Positions 1-9,473 of a DNA stretch of 64,000 bases are shown piece after piece. The notes under the pieces were generated by a model. The model was not told where the DNA came from. It made no database searches and saw only the letters and a program-made list of their open reading frames with translations. The stretch is from Rosistilla ulvae. Its GTDB lineage: Bacteria > Planctomycetota > Planctomycetia > Pirellulales > Pirellulaceae. Location of the stretch: positions 4,031,798 to 4,095,797 of the forward strand of contig NZ_CP036261.1 in assembly GCF_007741475.1 (NCBI RefSeq), given 5' to 3'. Made by a program: the position numbers and the translations under genes. Each line of letters begins with the position of its first letter. The stretch's first letter is position 1.

Positions 1-3000
1 CTGCGGTTGCGGAACTGGAAATTCACGTCGCTCCCAATCCACGGACGTCGCGTTACACGGCGCCGGAATGTTTTGCGGGGATCAGTACGTTTGCATCGGA
101 TTGGTGGAGCCTTGGTGTGATCCTGCTGGAACGGCTCACCGGCGGCAACTTGTTCGAAGAGATCGATTCACGTGCGTTCCAATTATTGATCCTCACGCGC
201 CCCGTTCCGATTCCCGAAGAGCTCGACGACAGCTGGCAGACGTTATTGAAGGGCCTTTTAACACGCGACCATTCACGTCGATGGGGGCACGCACAGGTGA
301 CCGCCTGGTTGGCGGGCGAAACGGATCTGCAACATTACTTCGAAAGCGATCTCGACGCCGACGATCAAGGCGTTGCGATTCGCTTGGGTGACGAGGACTA
401 CCACTCCGCCGCACGATACGCCTTGGCCGCGGCATCGCCTGAACATTGGCAAGACGCTGTCGTTCAATTGGCCAGTGGTGAACTGGGGACATGGTTGGCC
501 GAGGGGAAATTGGACGATCGCGCCCGGGAAAATTGGGACACAATCGTCGAAGACCACTCGTTGGGTAGCGACCAACAACTGATGTTGGCCTTGTTGGTGC
601 TTAACGATCAATTGCCGCTCTGCTTCGACGGCGAGATCGTCTCGCCAGCATCGTTCGCAGCAACAGCGGTTCGCAGTCTCGCTTGGCTGCGGGGTTCGAT
701 TGCGTCGCACTTAATGCGGATCAGCCGAGAGTTGTGGTTTGTCGACGTTGCCGAGCGTCGCGAAGCGGCCGAACGTCTGATTCAAAAGCGAGAGATCCCA
801 ATCGACGCGGCGAGGTTCGATGCCTTGTCGCTGATCGTCGACCGAGAGACGCTGCTGCAACAATGGGGTCGCCGGCAAGCTGATTGGCCCGAATCGCGGC
901 ACCTTGCATTGGCTCATCTGCTGTCGAAGCATTCGTTAAGCGAAGTGGAACTGTTGGTCTTGCTGGCCGCTCCGCTGACAGAGTTCCGTTCGGCAGACGA
1001 CTTGTTGGATGAAGCCGAACGCGAAGCCAACGCCGCGGGGATCGGAACGTTTTGGGATCGCGAAGCTGCGCGGCAAGGTTTGCAACAAGGACGGCGTGAA
1101 GTCTTTGAAGCCCTCGGCGATCGCTTGTCCGATTTCGTTCGCTGTGGAGTGGCCACTGCGGATCAATGGGCCGACACGTTTCGGTTTGAACATCGGATCT
1201 CATTGGCCCGAGCCGTGGCGCTTCTGTGCGTTCCAGCCGAGCAATGGCAAAAGCCGGAGGGGGGCGAACATTGGCGGTTGCTGATGGACTTCTTCCGCCG
1301 CAAGGTGTTGTCGAGTGTCCAACGCGGTCCGTTAATGTCGCTGAGGATCAGCAAAAATTCAGCTCGGATCGATGTCGCCCAATTAGGGAGCGGAGCGATC
1401 CAGGCCGATTCGCTGATCCACGCGATCATCGGTAACGATGGCAACCCATCGCGCGTCGACCCGAGCGTGTTGGCGGGCGATCCGATTTTGCAACGGCGAC
1501 TGCGTCGATTGCGGAACAATTGTGAAAACTACCAACGCGATACCGGGATCTCGTCGCTGCATTTAGGGTTTCCCTTCCTCGTCCGTCGAGATGTCGATGC
1601 GGGGCAGAGTCGCCCACGTTTTGTTCCCTTATTGCTGTGGCCTGTGAAGTTGGACTATGCCGAAGGGCAGAACACTTCGCTACGCATTGCTGCCGATCGC
1701 GAACAAGAACGCGTTCGATTGAATCCAGCCTACGGCGTTTTGCTGACTCAAGAAAAGAAGCAACGGTTTGCCGATGCGTTACTTGAAATTCAGAGTCGCG
1801 ATTCGATCACCGGGGAACAGTTGATCGAGTTTCTGCAGCCGCTGTTTGCCGACGCACACGAGCAGGTCCTTGCCGAGTCGGCGCCGCTGCCAGCCGAGCC
1901 TTCGTTGCCGGAGGACATTCATTGCCGCCTCGTCGCCAGCGGCGTGATCTTCCAATGCGACTTTGCCGGGCAGGAACTAGCCGACGAATTGGACAAGCTG
2001 CAAAACCTTCCATTCGACGCGTCACCGGCGGCGACGCTGCTGCGGTTGGACTGCGCCGAGGATGTTATACCAGCTCCCATCCCTCCGACCGAGCAACGGT
2101 TTCTGGTCACCGAAGCCGACCCGTCACAGGAGGCTGCGGTCTTTGCAGCCCGCAATCCGCCGGGGCTTCTGATCCAGGGACCGCCCGGAACGGGGAAGAG
2201 CCAGACGATCGTGAACATCGTCGCCGACGCGGTTGCTCGCGGGCAAACCGTCCTGGTTGTCTGCCAAAAGCAAGCGGCGTTGGAGGTGGTCGGACATCGC
2301 TTGGAATCGTCGGGGCTTGGCGATCGAACCGTTTTAATTGGGGATCCATCACGCGACCGAAAGCCGTTTCTCACGAGATTGCGTGCGGAATTGGCGGAGC
2401 TGCGTGGGCAATTGGGACGCGAGTCGGCGGCTGCGAAACATCGGACACAGGCGGCAGAAGTTGGCCGATTGGAGGCGGAACTCGATCGCATCCACGAAGC
2501 GATGACGCATCCTGTGCTGCAGAGCGGTTTGACCTACGAACAGGTCGTCGCGGATCTGATCGAACATGGCAATCAGCCCACCACGGTTTCGGTGCCATCG
2601 CTGCGTCCCCTGCTGAAACCGCTGGCGATTGCATCGGTAAAAGCGATCGGACAACAGATCGAATCGATCGCCCCGCTTTGGTTAGCCGCACGTTATGAAA
2701 ACAGCAGCCTGCATGCCTTAAAAAGGTTCTCCGCCGACCGGGATACCATTGTTGCGGTGAAGCATGCATTGGATGCTTTCATCCAGTGCGAAGGGATACG
2801 GCACGAAGAGCTGGAAGAAGCGACGCGCGTCGTCGACATCAACCAGTTTGACATGCGTGCAATGGAAGGCTGGCTATCGGAGCATCAAACGGCTATCGAG
2901 GCGACATCCGAACCGACGTTGGCGACGACGGGGAAATGGGTGGAGCTGTTTGAAAGTGGAGTCGCCGACGCAGAGCTCCATCGATTGACCGGACTCGCCG

Positions 3001-5492
3001 CAGACGCTCAATCCAACCTGGCTCCCGAGAGTGAGTTGCTGTTGCGGACGAAGCTCTCGCCGTTATCCGACGCCGAAATCGACGCATTGCACCACGACAG
3101 TCGAACGATCTCGCGTTGGCAGCGTTCTTGGCTGCGAAAGATTTGGCCGCCCTATCACAGCGCCGTATCGCGGCTCGCTCAGTTCTGCGGATCCGACGCA
3201 GCGCAAGTTGGCGAAGAGATCGCCGCGATCGGCGATGCGCTGCAATACGAAGCGGCGGCACGCGTGGGCTGCCGCGGATACGAACAGGCCCGCATGCGGT
3301 TGCAGTTGGAAGCTCCCGTGGTGAATCTCTCTTCGCAGCTGCTTGGCGACAAGGTGCGGTCTCTTATGACAAGATTGCAGGATGCTAAAGCACTGATCGA
3401 TCGGGGGAACAACTGTCCCTGTCGCGATCATTACCATTTAGCCCTCCGAGCAGGCACCTCGTTGGCGATTCGTGAATTCTTAACTGCCGCGAGCCAAGGC
3501 GTTCGATTGGATCGATTGCGGAATGAGAGTCTCGAAACGCTGCAACCATTAGAAGCATGGTTCGAGACTGCGTGGATCGATCGCGTAACAGGTTTGCTGC
3601 GATTGGGCGAACCGACAAACAAGGAGACCGACGGGATCGTTGCCGCTTGGGATTCGTTAGCTGCATTCCAAACGTTCCGCTTGCGATCGGATTCGATCTC
3701 GGATGTCGTAAGGTCGGGACTGGCGGCGATGGCACCGAAACGAGAGGTTTGGGAATCGATGCCTGCGGAATCAGCTGGCGATTTGATGCGACAAACGGTG
3801 CAGCGCGAGGCGTTGCTGGCGTGGCGTGCCAATGCAGAGGAACAATGGCCGTGGTTGTTGATCGACCGCGAAGAATTTGAGAGCAAGGTGGCACAGCTGC
3901 GAGACGGTTGCAAAGCGTTGGGCGAGGCGGTGCGACGGCTGGTGCCTCAGCTGCCCGCTGTCGACAAGATCGCCCGACGCAACCGCTGGGACGACATCCT
4001 GATGTTCACCGGACCGCGCGCGAAGAAGCTGCGTGAAACCGTCGACATGGGACGCGAATTTGGGCTGTATCAAATGCGGCCGATCTGGCTGGCCAATCCC
4101 GATACCGTATCGCGGATCTTTCCGCTGCAGCAGGGATTGTTCGACGTCGTGGTCTTCGACGAAGCGTCTCAATTGCCGGTTGAATACGCGCTGCCGGCGA
4201 TCTATCGCGGCAAGACGATCGTCGTGAGCGGTGATGAAAAGCAATTGCCGCCCGCGAAGTTTTTTGCCGCTGCGTTTGACGATGAAGATGAAACCCCGAC
4301 CGACTTGGAAGGGGAGGAGCTAGAGGATGCGATCGAGAGCCGAGGGAAACGCCGTGAGGTGAAAGATTGCGGCGATCTGTTGGAGCTCGCCTCGCCGGTC
4401 TTCCCCAAGGTGATGCTGAACGTTCACTATCGATCGAAGTACCGCCAGCTGATCGATTTCTCCAATGCGGCCTATTATGAAAACGGCTTGAGCGTTCCGG
4501 TGCTGCATCCGCCTGAGAAGGTGGCTGAGCTGAAGCCGATCGAGTTCGTCGAGGTCGACGGAGTGTATGAGAACCAATCGAACGAGATCGAAGCGGATCG
4601 GGTCGTCGATTCGATCCGAACGCTCTGGGCGTCGATGCCGATCGCGGCAACACCGACAATCGGCGTGGTGACTTTCAACTTGAAGCAGGCCGAGCTGATC
4701 GAAGACAAACTGGAGCTGTTGGCCGAACAGGACGAAGCGTTTCGGCAAGCGTTGATGCAGCAGCGGAATCGCGTGCAGGACGGCGAGCGTTGCGGTTTCT
4801 TTGTCAAGAACGTCGAAAGCGTGCAGGGAGACGAACGGGACTGGATGATCTTTTCGACAACGTTTGGCAACAACGCCCAAGGGAGCTTCCGACGCAATTT
4901 TGGCGTGCTCGGTCAGCGCGGTGGCGAACGGCGGTTGAACGTCGCGACGACGCGGGCGAAACATCGGATGGTGATCTATTCGTCGATGCCACTCGAACGA
5001 ATCAGCGACACACGGCAAAGTCTGGTCGCGCCGCAAACGCCTCGCGACTATCTGCAAGCCTATTTGATGTACGCCAAGGCGGTTTCCGATGCTCGCTTCG
5101 ACGATGCCACTCGGATTCTAGGGGCCTTCGGCCCGCGGAGTTCGACGCGGTCGCTGACCGATGCGCACGCGGACTCCTTCGTGATCGAAGTGCAAACGTT
5201 TTTGGAGTCCGAAGGCTATGTCGTGGAAAGCCCTCGGGCGAACGACGCGTTTCGATTCGACCTTGCGATCCGCCGGCCCGAAGATGGCATGTTTGCGATC
5301 GCAATCGAATGCGATTCGCCACGCCATCCCGATTTAAAATACGCGCGGCACCGCGAGCTTTGGCGTCGCGACGTGCTCAAATCGACCGTCCCCACGATCT
5401 ACCGGGTTTGGTCGCGGATGTGGTTGGTCGATGAAACGACGGAGCGAAAACGATTACTCGAAGCGGTTAAGAAAGCGGTAGGCAACACATGA
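1..5492 (+). CDS. Ser/Thr kinase - DUF4011-like - SF1 helicase - MTES_1575/Vsr-like nuclease fusion (5' end outside window)
   Basis: The frame is open from base 3, so the gene starts upstream of the window; residue numbers here count from the internal GTG at 117. The first codons encode the end of a Hanks-type kinase: an RYTAPE activation-segment motif at bases 51-68, a DWWSLGV subdomain IX motif near base 99, and an LLTRDHSRRWG subdomain XI motif ending near residue 65. A DUF4011-like stretch lies around residues 465-540 (LHLGFPFL...FVPLLLWPVKLD). The helicase is of the UPF1/COG1112 SF1 type: Walker A GPPGTGKS 688-695, motif II DEASQ 1348-1352, GDEKQLPP from 1372, QGDE 1570-1573, and ATTRAKH from 1610. 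The long insert between motifs I and II is partly helical. The C-terminus resembles the MTES_1575 (Vsr-like PD-(D/E)XK) nuclease, with D1715 in FDLAI and E1731/D1733 in IECD. The downstream gene overlaps by 4 nt. The combination recalls Mokosh-type phage defence, but with a different nuclease. Domain calls are firm; the defence role is inferred. Confidence 0.88.
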   Translation, partial: AVAELEIHVAPNPRTSRYTAPECFAGISTFASDWWSLGVILLERLTGGNLFEEIDSRAFQLLILTRPVPIPEELDDSWQTLLKGLLTRDHSRRWGHAQVTAWLAGETDLQHYFESDLDADDQGVAIRLGDEDYHSAARYALAAASPEHWQDAVVQLASGELGTWLAEGKLDDRARENWDTIVEDHSLGSDQQLMLALLVLNDQLPLCFDGEIVSPASFAATAVRSLAWLRGSIASHLMRISRELWFVDVAERREAAERLIQKREIPIDAARFDALSLIVDRETLLQQWGRRQADWPESRHLALAHLLSKHSLSEVELLVLLAAPLTEFRSADDLLDEAEREANAAGIGTFWDREAARQGLQQGRREVFEALGDRLSDFVRCGVATADQWADTFRFEHRISLARAVALLCVPAEQWQKPEGGEHWRLLMDFFRRKVLSSVQRGPLMSLRISKNSARIDVAQLGSGAIQADSLIHAIIGNDGNPSRVDPSVLAGDPILQRRLRRLRNNCENYQRDTGISSLHLGFPFLVRRDVDAGQSRPRFVPLLLWPVKLDYAEGQNTSLRIAADREQERVRLNPAYGVLLTQEKKQRFADALLEIQSRDSITGEQLIEFLQPLFADAHEQVLAESAPLPAEPSLPEDIHCRLVASGVIFQCDFAGQELADELDKLQNLPFDASPAATLLRLDCAEDVIPAPIPPTEQRFLVTEADPSQEAAVFAARNPPGLLIQGPPGTGKSQTIVNIVADAVARGQTVLVVCQKQAALEVVGHRLESSGLGDRTVLIGDPSRDRKPFLTRLRAELAELRGQLGRESAAAKHRTQAAEVGRLEAELDRIHEAMTHPVLQSGLTYEQVVADLIEHGNQPTTVSVPSLRPLLKPLAIASVKAIGQQIESIAPLWLAARYENSSLHALKRFSADRDTIVAVKHALDAFIQCEGIRHEELEEATRVVDINQFDMRAMEGWLSEHQTAIEATSEPTLATTGKWVELFESGVADAELHRLTGLAADAQSNLAPESELLLRTKLSPLSDAEIDALHHDSRTISRWQRSWLRKIWPPYHSAVSRLAQFCGSDAAQVGEEIAAIGDALQYEAAARVGCRGYEQARMRLQLEAPVVNLSSQLLGDKVRSLMTRLQDAKALIDRGNNCPCRDHYHLALRAGTSLAIREFLTAASQGVRLDRLRNESLETLQPLEAWFETAWIDRVTGLLRLGEPTNKETDGIVAAWDSLAAFQTFRLRSDSISDVVRSGLAAMAPKREVWESMPAESAGDLMRQTVQREALLAWRANAEEQWPWLLIDREEFESKVAQLRDGCKALGEAVRRLVPQLPAVDKIARRNRWDDILMFTGPRAKKLRETVDMGREFGLYQMRPIWLANPDTVSRIFPLQQGLFDVVVFDEASQLPVEYALPAIYRGKTIVVSGDEKQLPPAKFFAAAFDDEDETPTDLEGEELEDAIESRGKRREVKDCGDLLELASPVFPKVMLNVHYRSKYRQLIDFSNAAYYENGLSVPVLHPPEKVAELKPIEFVEVDGVYENQSNEIEADRVVDSIRTLWASMPIAATPTIGVVTFNLKQAELIEDKLELLAEQDEAFRQALMQQRNRVQDGERCGFFVKNVESVQGDERDWMIFSTTFGNNAQGSFRRNFGVLGQRGGERRLNVATTRAKHRMVIYSSMPLERISDTRQSLVAPQTPRDYLQAYLMYAKAVSDARFDDATRILGAFGPRSSTRSLTDAHADSFVIEVQTFLESEGYVVESPRANDAFRFDLAIRRPEDGMFAIAIECDSPRHPDLKYARHRELWRRDVLKSTVPTIYRVWSRMWLVDETTERKRLLEAVKKAVGNT

Positions 5493-6853
5493 GTGGTCCC
5501 AAAGTTGTCGACGTTCGGGCGATCCGAGCCGCTCAAGAACGCGAGTTTCGGAAGCTGCGACATCGGAGCGAAAAACAGTTTCGAAAGATCCAAGCGATGC
5601 TCGAAGCAACCGAGGACGAGACCCTTCAGCGGGTCTTCGGTTCGTTGACCAATGCGCTGGCGCGCCTTGACGCCGACCGGCAAGCGACCGCATTGCCGCG
5701 ATCCCTGGATGCGATACTCGATCAAGCAAACGCAACGTTGGAATGCGCGCTGCAATTGAAATCGAAGCTCGAAGAAAAACGTATCGCCTCGGTTGCGGAG
5801 CGGCTTGGTCGGCAGCGTTCGATCGCCACCGCAATCGCGGCGACGGTCTTGCGGCTCGACGCAGCGAACCTCGCAACGATGAAAGCGGATCTGCTGGCCA
5901 AGCCGGACGAGGTCCAATTGCAGATCGCATTGGACGCGTTGGCGATGGAAGCGCAGCGGCGAGCTGATGCCGATTTGCAAGGGGAAGCCGACTTATTGGC
6001 GAATGGCCACGAAACGGTTTCGGTCGACGAATGGCTGGCTGCACAACCGGCTAAAAAATCTGCGGCGGAAGTGCGTTTGGAACAACTTGCTGCCAAGGTT
6101 TCCGTTCTGGATGGTCTTGGCGATGCTTCGCCGTGGCTGACGCGGATCGCGGAAGTTCGTCAAATCGACGACGCGGCGCGACAGCGATTGCAGACCGATT
6201 CGTTGATCATCCAATTGGGCGAAGAACTCGAGCGGCGGCGAGCGTTGGAACGCCGAGCCGAACTTCTCGACGGGTTGGAAGCGGAACTGGCAGCGTTCGA
6301 CGCCGACGCGGAATTGCTGCGGCAACGGATCGAGCGTGCTCGCGGAGACGAAACTGCGGACAGCGCCGAACTGCAAGCCGAAGTCTCCGTGTGGACCGAA
6401 GCGGAAGCAAAGCGGATCGATCGGGATGCAAGTCGCGCGGCGATCCTTTCGGTACTGCAATCGATGGGATACGACGTGCGCGAATCGATGGCGACCGGCT
6501 GGGCCGAAGATGGCAAGGTCGTCGTCCAGGCTCCGGGCAGCCAAGACTATGCCGTCGAGCTGAGCACGGTCGCCGGCGATCGTTTAAAGACGCAGCTTGT
6601 TCGCTATGGCGATCCAGGTTCCAGCAATGCCATGCAGCAGCAACGCGATGTTGAAATGGAAACCACGTGGTGCAAGTCGCATGCGGAAGTCATGGGTGAG
6701 CTGGACCGGCGGGGTTTGGAAACGAAGGTCCTCACCGCCCGTCCGATCGGATCGACACCAATCGCCGTCATCACCAAGACGGATGAACGGCGAGCGCAAA
6801 TCGAAACGATGGTCAAGAAGCAGGAACGACAGCAACAATCAAAGCGTCCGTGA
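5489..6853 (+). CDS. Coiled-coil partner of the kinase-helicase, unknown function
   Basis: 454 aa, starting at an ATG that overlaps the helicase stop as ATGA, with AGG about 7 nt upstream; the two are therefore probably translationally coupled. The protein opens with MSGPKVVDVRAI and then has long charged helices rich in Glu, Arg, Leu and Ala (residues about 12-300, strongest at 235-310) that should form coiled coil. A compact C-terminal region at about 314-430 looks globular (predicted alpha/beta), beginning with an ILSVLQSMGYDV motif and including VELSTVAGDRL and a single Cys in ETTWCKSH. It ends in a basic, Gln-rich tail. There is no signal peptide or membrane segment, so it should be cytoplasmic. 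I do not recognise the family. It may be a scaffold, sensor or regulator for the upstream protein, an inference from coupling alone. It ends 49 nt before a convergent gene. Confidence 0.8.
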   Translation: MSGPKVVDVRAIRAAQEREFRKLRHRSEKQFRKIQAMLEATEDETLQRVFGSLTNALARLDADRQATALPRSLDAILDQANATLECALQLKSKLEEKRIASVAERLGRQRSIATAIAATVLRLDAANLATMKADLLAKPDEVQLQIALDALAMEAQRRADADLQGEADLLANGHETVSVDEWLAAQPAKKSAAEVRLEQLAAKVSVLDGLGDASPWLTRIAEVRQIDDAARQRLQTDSLIIQLGEELERRRALERRAELLDGLEAELAAFDADAELLRQRIERARGDETADSAELQAEVSVWTEAEAKRIDRDASRAAILSVLQSMGYDVRESMATGWAEDGKVVVQAPGSQDYAVELSTVAGDRLKTQLVRYGDPGSSNAMQQQRDVEMETTWCKSHAEVMGELDRRGLETKVLTARPIGSTPIAVITKTDERRAQIETMVKKQERQQQSKRP

Positions 6854-6902
6854 ATTGGATCGATCCGGTTGGAGTCGAGTCTTAAGGCGACCGATGCGTC
6901 CA

Positions 6903-7832
6903 TCAAAACTCTCCGACCACTTCTCCACCGCCGCGCGTTCCAAGGGCGTTGTAGACGGCTTCCTCGATCGTTTCGTTGATCGATCGGACCGAACCATCGG
7001 CAATCGCAAACTGGCCGATCCCGGCATGAGGGGCTGACAACCCTTTATCATCGGTGCCGATCTGGTTGGGGCGGAACTGAGTTTCAAACAGAACCATGTG
7101 CCCGTGGTCGTCGGTCAGTTCCGTAATTTCTCGGACCGCGGCCGACCAAGCGGTTTCGAAGAATGCGTGTCCGCCAACGGTGGTCCCTGGCAACGGGCCG
7201 TTGGTCCGTTCGCCTAAGAACAGCGTATTGGAGAGGCCATCGGTAATGTCGCGAAACCTGGTGGCGCTGTTGCGATAGAAAACGCCCTGACTTTGCAACG
7301 GCGTGTCGTCGAGATTGACCGCTGCGGTGGAAGGGCCCCAGTTCGCGGCGTAGCTGCCCGCTGCATATTGTTCAATCGGCGAGGCGCTTTCGTCGCGAAC
7401 GACAAAGTTGCCTTCGGAGAACGGATCCGACGGACACAAGAAAACAGGGAGCGATTGTTCCCGGGGCAGTCGGTTGCGAACATCGAACATCGGAATGTTA
7501 AAGTCGAATTGATCGTGAAGGTTCTGCTGTTCGATTTGAGGCAAGATCAAACAGCCCCATGCAGCGCCCATCTGGTTGGCGCCGGCTCCGGTCGCATCGA
7601 ACTTGTGCAAATAGCCAGGGGCCAACAATCCGAAAGTCGATTCGTAGTTGTGGAGCCCGAGGGCAAGTTGTTTCAGGTTGTTCTTGCACGAGAACCGACG
7701 AGCGGCCTCGCGGGCCTGTTGGACCGCCGGCAACAACAATCCGACCAGAACGCCGATGATCGCAATCACAACTAACAGTTCGACTAAGGTAAACCCACGT
7801 GTGGGACGCGGGGTTCGGTAACTGGAAAACAC
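6903..7832 (-). CDS. DUF1559 prepilin-like (type II pseudopilin N-terminus) protein
   Basis: 309 aa from a GTG at 7832, chosen because AGGAG lies 6 nt upstream and the type IV prepilin motif follows at once; a longer in-frame start at 7949 lacks such a site. The N-terminus has the prepilin peptidase motif [15 protein letters not shown] with the conserved Glu five residues after the cleavage Gly, then a single hydrophobic helix and the [13 protein letters not shown] segment typical of planctomycete DUF1559 proteins. The C-terminal part has [11 protein letters not shown], the 'DGS' signature of the family. Members exist in dozens of copies per planctomycete genome and are thought to be envelope or pseudopilus-like proteins; the specific role is unknown. 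It is convergent with the coiled-coil gene. Confidence 0.9.
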   Translation of the reverse strand: MFSSYRTPRPTRGFTLVELLVVIAIIGVLVGLLLPAVQQAREAARRFSCKNNLKQLALGLHNYESTFGLLAPGYLHKFDATGAGANQMGAAWGCLILPQIEQQNLHDQFDFNIPMFDVRNRLPREQSLPVFLCPSDPFSEGNFVVRDESASPIEQYAAGSYAANWGPSTAAVNLDDTPLQSQGVFYRNSATRFRDITDGLSNTLFLGERTNGPLPGTTVGGHAFFETAWSAAVREITELTDDHGHMVLFETQFRPNQIGTDDKGLSAPHAGIGQFAIADGSVRSINETIEEAVYNALGTRGGGEVVGEF

Positions 7833-8049
7833 GAATATCTCCTGAGTGGCCGCGGGTGGGCGCAATCTAAGCGCACCGCCGGAAGCGGCTTGAGTTTTTG
7901 AAAACAAAGTTCCCAACGGACCAGAGGCAACCCGAGCAGCAGAGTGCAACGAGCTAGCGCACCGCCCGCGTATCCCTCCAACAAACAGTGAGGACGGATC
8001 GGGATTGCGGAATGACTATGGCTAGAAGTGTTTTTGCGCCGCCGTGGTA

Positions 8050-8619
8050 TCAGGCGACGAAAAACGGGAGGCCATAGGAATCAGGAGGCGGGACCGTTGG
8101 GGCGTCACGCAGACGACTGGCCCAACCGATTTCAGGATCGGTGAGAAACGAAGAGCCACCGTAGGGAATGAGATTTGTCGGATCGGGCAACGGGCCGCCA
8201 AACAAGAACAATAAGTTAAGCCATTGGGCAAGCGTAAATGAAGGGCCGACCTCGGTCGTGTCGCCGCTAACGGTCTGCGATGGATAGGAGAACGTTTGGT
8301 CGGCGACTTGCGTTACGTGTGCGTCACTGAAATCGGGAAGCACCCACTCGAAGCCGAAAAACGAAATGTGGACGTGTGATGCGACCGCGTGGATCTCGGT
8401 AGCAGCGTCGGATCCACGGGGATGAGGATGATGGTGACCGCCATGCCCGTGATCGTGCGGATGGGCGTGTGACAGCGAATGGGAGTGCGCATGGTCACCC
8501 CCGTGATGCGTATGTCGAACGCCGGGAGTCAGAACCGAACCGGCTGCGATCAGCAGGATCAAAAAACTACCGACAACCGCGTTGAGCCAACGGCGTCGCG
8601 TCATTCTGGCGGGAACCAT
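8050..8619 (-). CDS. Membrane-anchored histidine-rich protein, putative metal binder
   Basis: 189 aa. A short basic N-terminus (TRRRW) precedes one hydrophobic segment at about residues 14-30, so the protein is exported or anchored. Directly after it lies an extreme His-rich tract: 15 His in residues 36-66, many as His-X-His pairs, with Asp and Gly between. The remaining about 120 residues have no motif I recognise. His tracts of this type bind zinc, nickel, cobalt or copper, as in ZIP/CDF transporter loops and metallochaperones. Metal storage or buffering at the envelope is therefore the simplest guess, but no metal transporter is adjacent. The start could also be the ATG at 8604 (MTRRRW), which places the basic residues at the terminus; AAGG lies about 11 nt before that codon. 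Confidence 0.75.
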   Translation of the reverse strand: MVPARMTRRRWLNAVVGSFLILLIAAGSVLTPGVRHTHHGGDHAHSHSLSHAHPHDHGHGGHHHPHPRGSDAATEIHAVASHVHISFFGFEWVLPDFSDAHVTQVADQTFSYPSQTVSGDTTEVGPSFTLAQWLNLLFLFGGPLPDPTNLIPYGGSSFLTDPEIGWASRLRDAPTVPPPDSYGLPFFVA

Positions 8620-8879
8620 CCTTCAAAGTCGAACCTTAGCAGCCGAGTTGGCTGTTCCAATATCGAGCTACTGTACACGCTGACCTCGCCGATGGAACTC
8701 GCTACTTCAAGAATTCATATTCCCCGCCACGAAGCGATCCCGGCGTTGGAAGCATGGTCATCCGGTCGGCACACATCGCGGCGGACCGCCGCTTCGCGTT
8801 GGCGAGAATTCACCAACGGTTGGTCCAATGATCCGTATGAACGATGCATGCCGGTGCTGGCAAGCAGGCTCAAACGTTC

Positions 8880-9473
8880 TTACAACGCTTCGAGAACTTC
8901 GGCGGCCGAAGAACGACCACGATGGGTTTCGCTGATCTTAACGAACTGGATCTTGCCAGCTTCATCGAGGACCAGCGTCGTTGGATAAGCCGTCTCGCGT
9001 GGCGCGTCCCAACGCAGACCGTAAGCGTTTGTGAAGGTGTAACCTGGATCCAAGAGGAAGGTGAGCGGAGCGGGGAGCTTGGTTCCTTGCAGAAATTCGT
9101 CAGCGCGTTGATCCAGCTGCGACTTCGGGCCCGGATAAACCAACAACACCTTGGCGTTCTTGGCGGCGAACTTGCTGGCATTTTTGACAAAGTCACCTAC
9201 CTGCGCCGAACAGGCGGGGCACTGCTTGCCGGGGAAGCCTCGCAAAACCACAACAACGACCTTGCCATCGGCGTTCACGTCGCTCAATTTAACTTCGCCC
9301 GACAGCTCTCCACCGACCGACTGCAATTGAAAATCCTTGGCGGTTTGCCCGACAGCCAACGCTTTTTTGGCTGCCTGCACGGGGGCGGGCGATTCGGCCT
9401 GCACGCTCGCGGAGATCGAAAACGCGATAAGAGTCATCACACAAAACGCATTCATTTGTTGCAAGATTCGCAT
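8880..9473 (-). CDS. Exported peroxiredoxin-like (AhpC/TSA redoxin) protein
   Basis: 197 aa from the ATG at 9473, preceded by GAGG about 10 nt upstream. It has a Sec signal peptide (hydrophobic residues about 8-22, cleavage near SVQA-ES). The rest is a thioredoxin-fold redoxin: an 'AKDFQLQSVGG' entry strand, then VVVVLRGFPGKQCPACSAQV, where a CPAC pair sits at the usual peroxidatic/thioredoxin active-site position, then a LLDPGYTFTNAYGL segment. Two cysteines in CxxC spacing could mean a disulfide reductase rather than a classical peroxidase. An extracytoplasmic thiol-redox role is inferred. A longer in-frame start at 9590 exists, but it would place an unstructured Arg/Ser-rich tail before the signal peptide. 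Confidence 0.88.
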   Translation of the reverse strand: MRILQQMNAFCVMTLIAFSISASVQAESPAPVQAAKKALAVGQTAKDFQLQSVGGELSGEVKLSDVNADGKVVVVVLRGFPGKQCPACSAQVGDFVKNASKFAAKNAKVLLVYPGPKSQLDQRADEFLQGTKLPAPLTFLLDPGYTFTNAYGLRWDAPRETAYPTTLVLDEAGKIQFVKISETHRGRSSAAEVLEAL

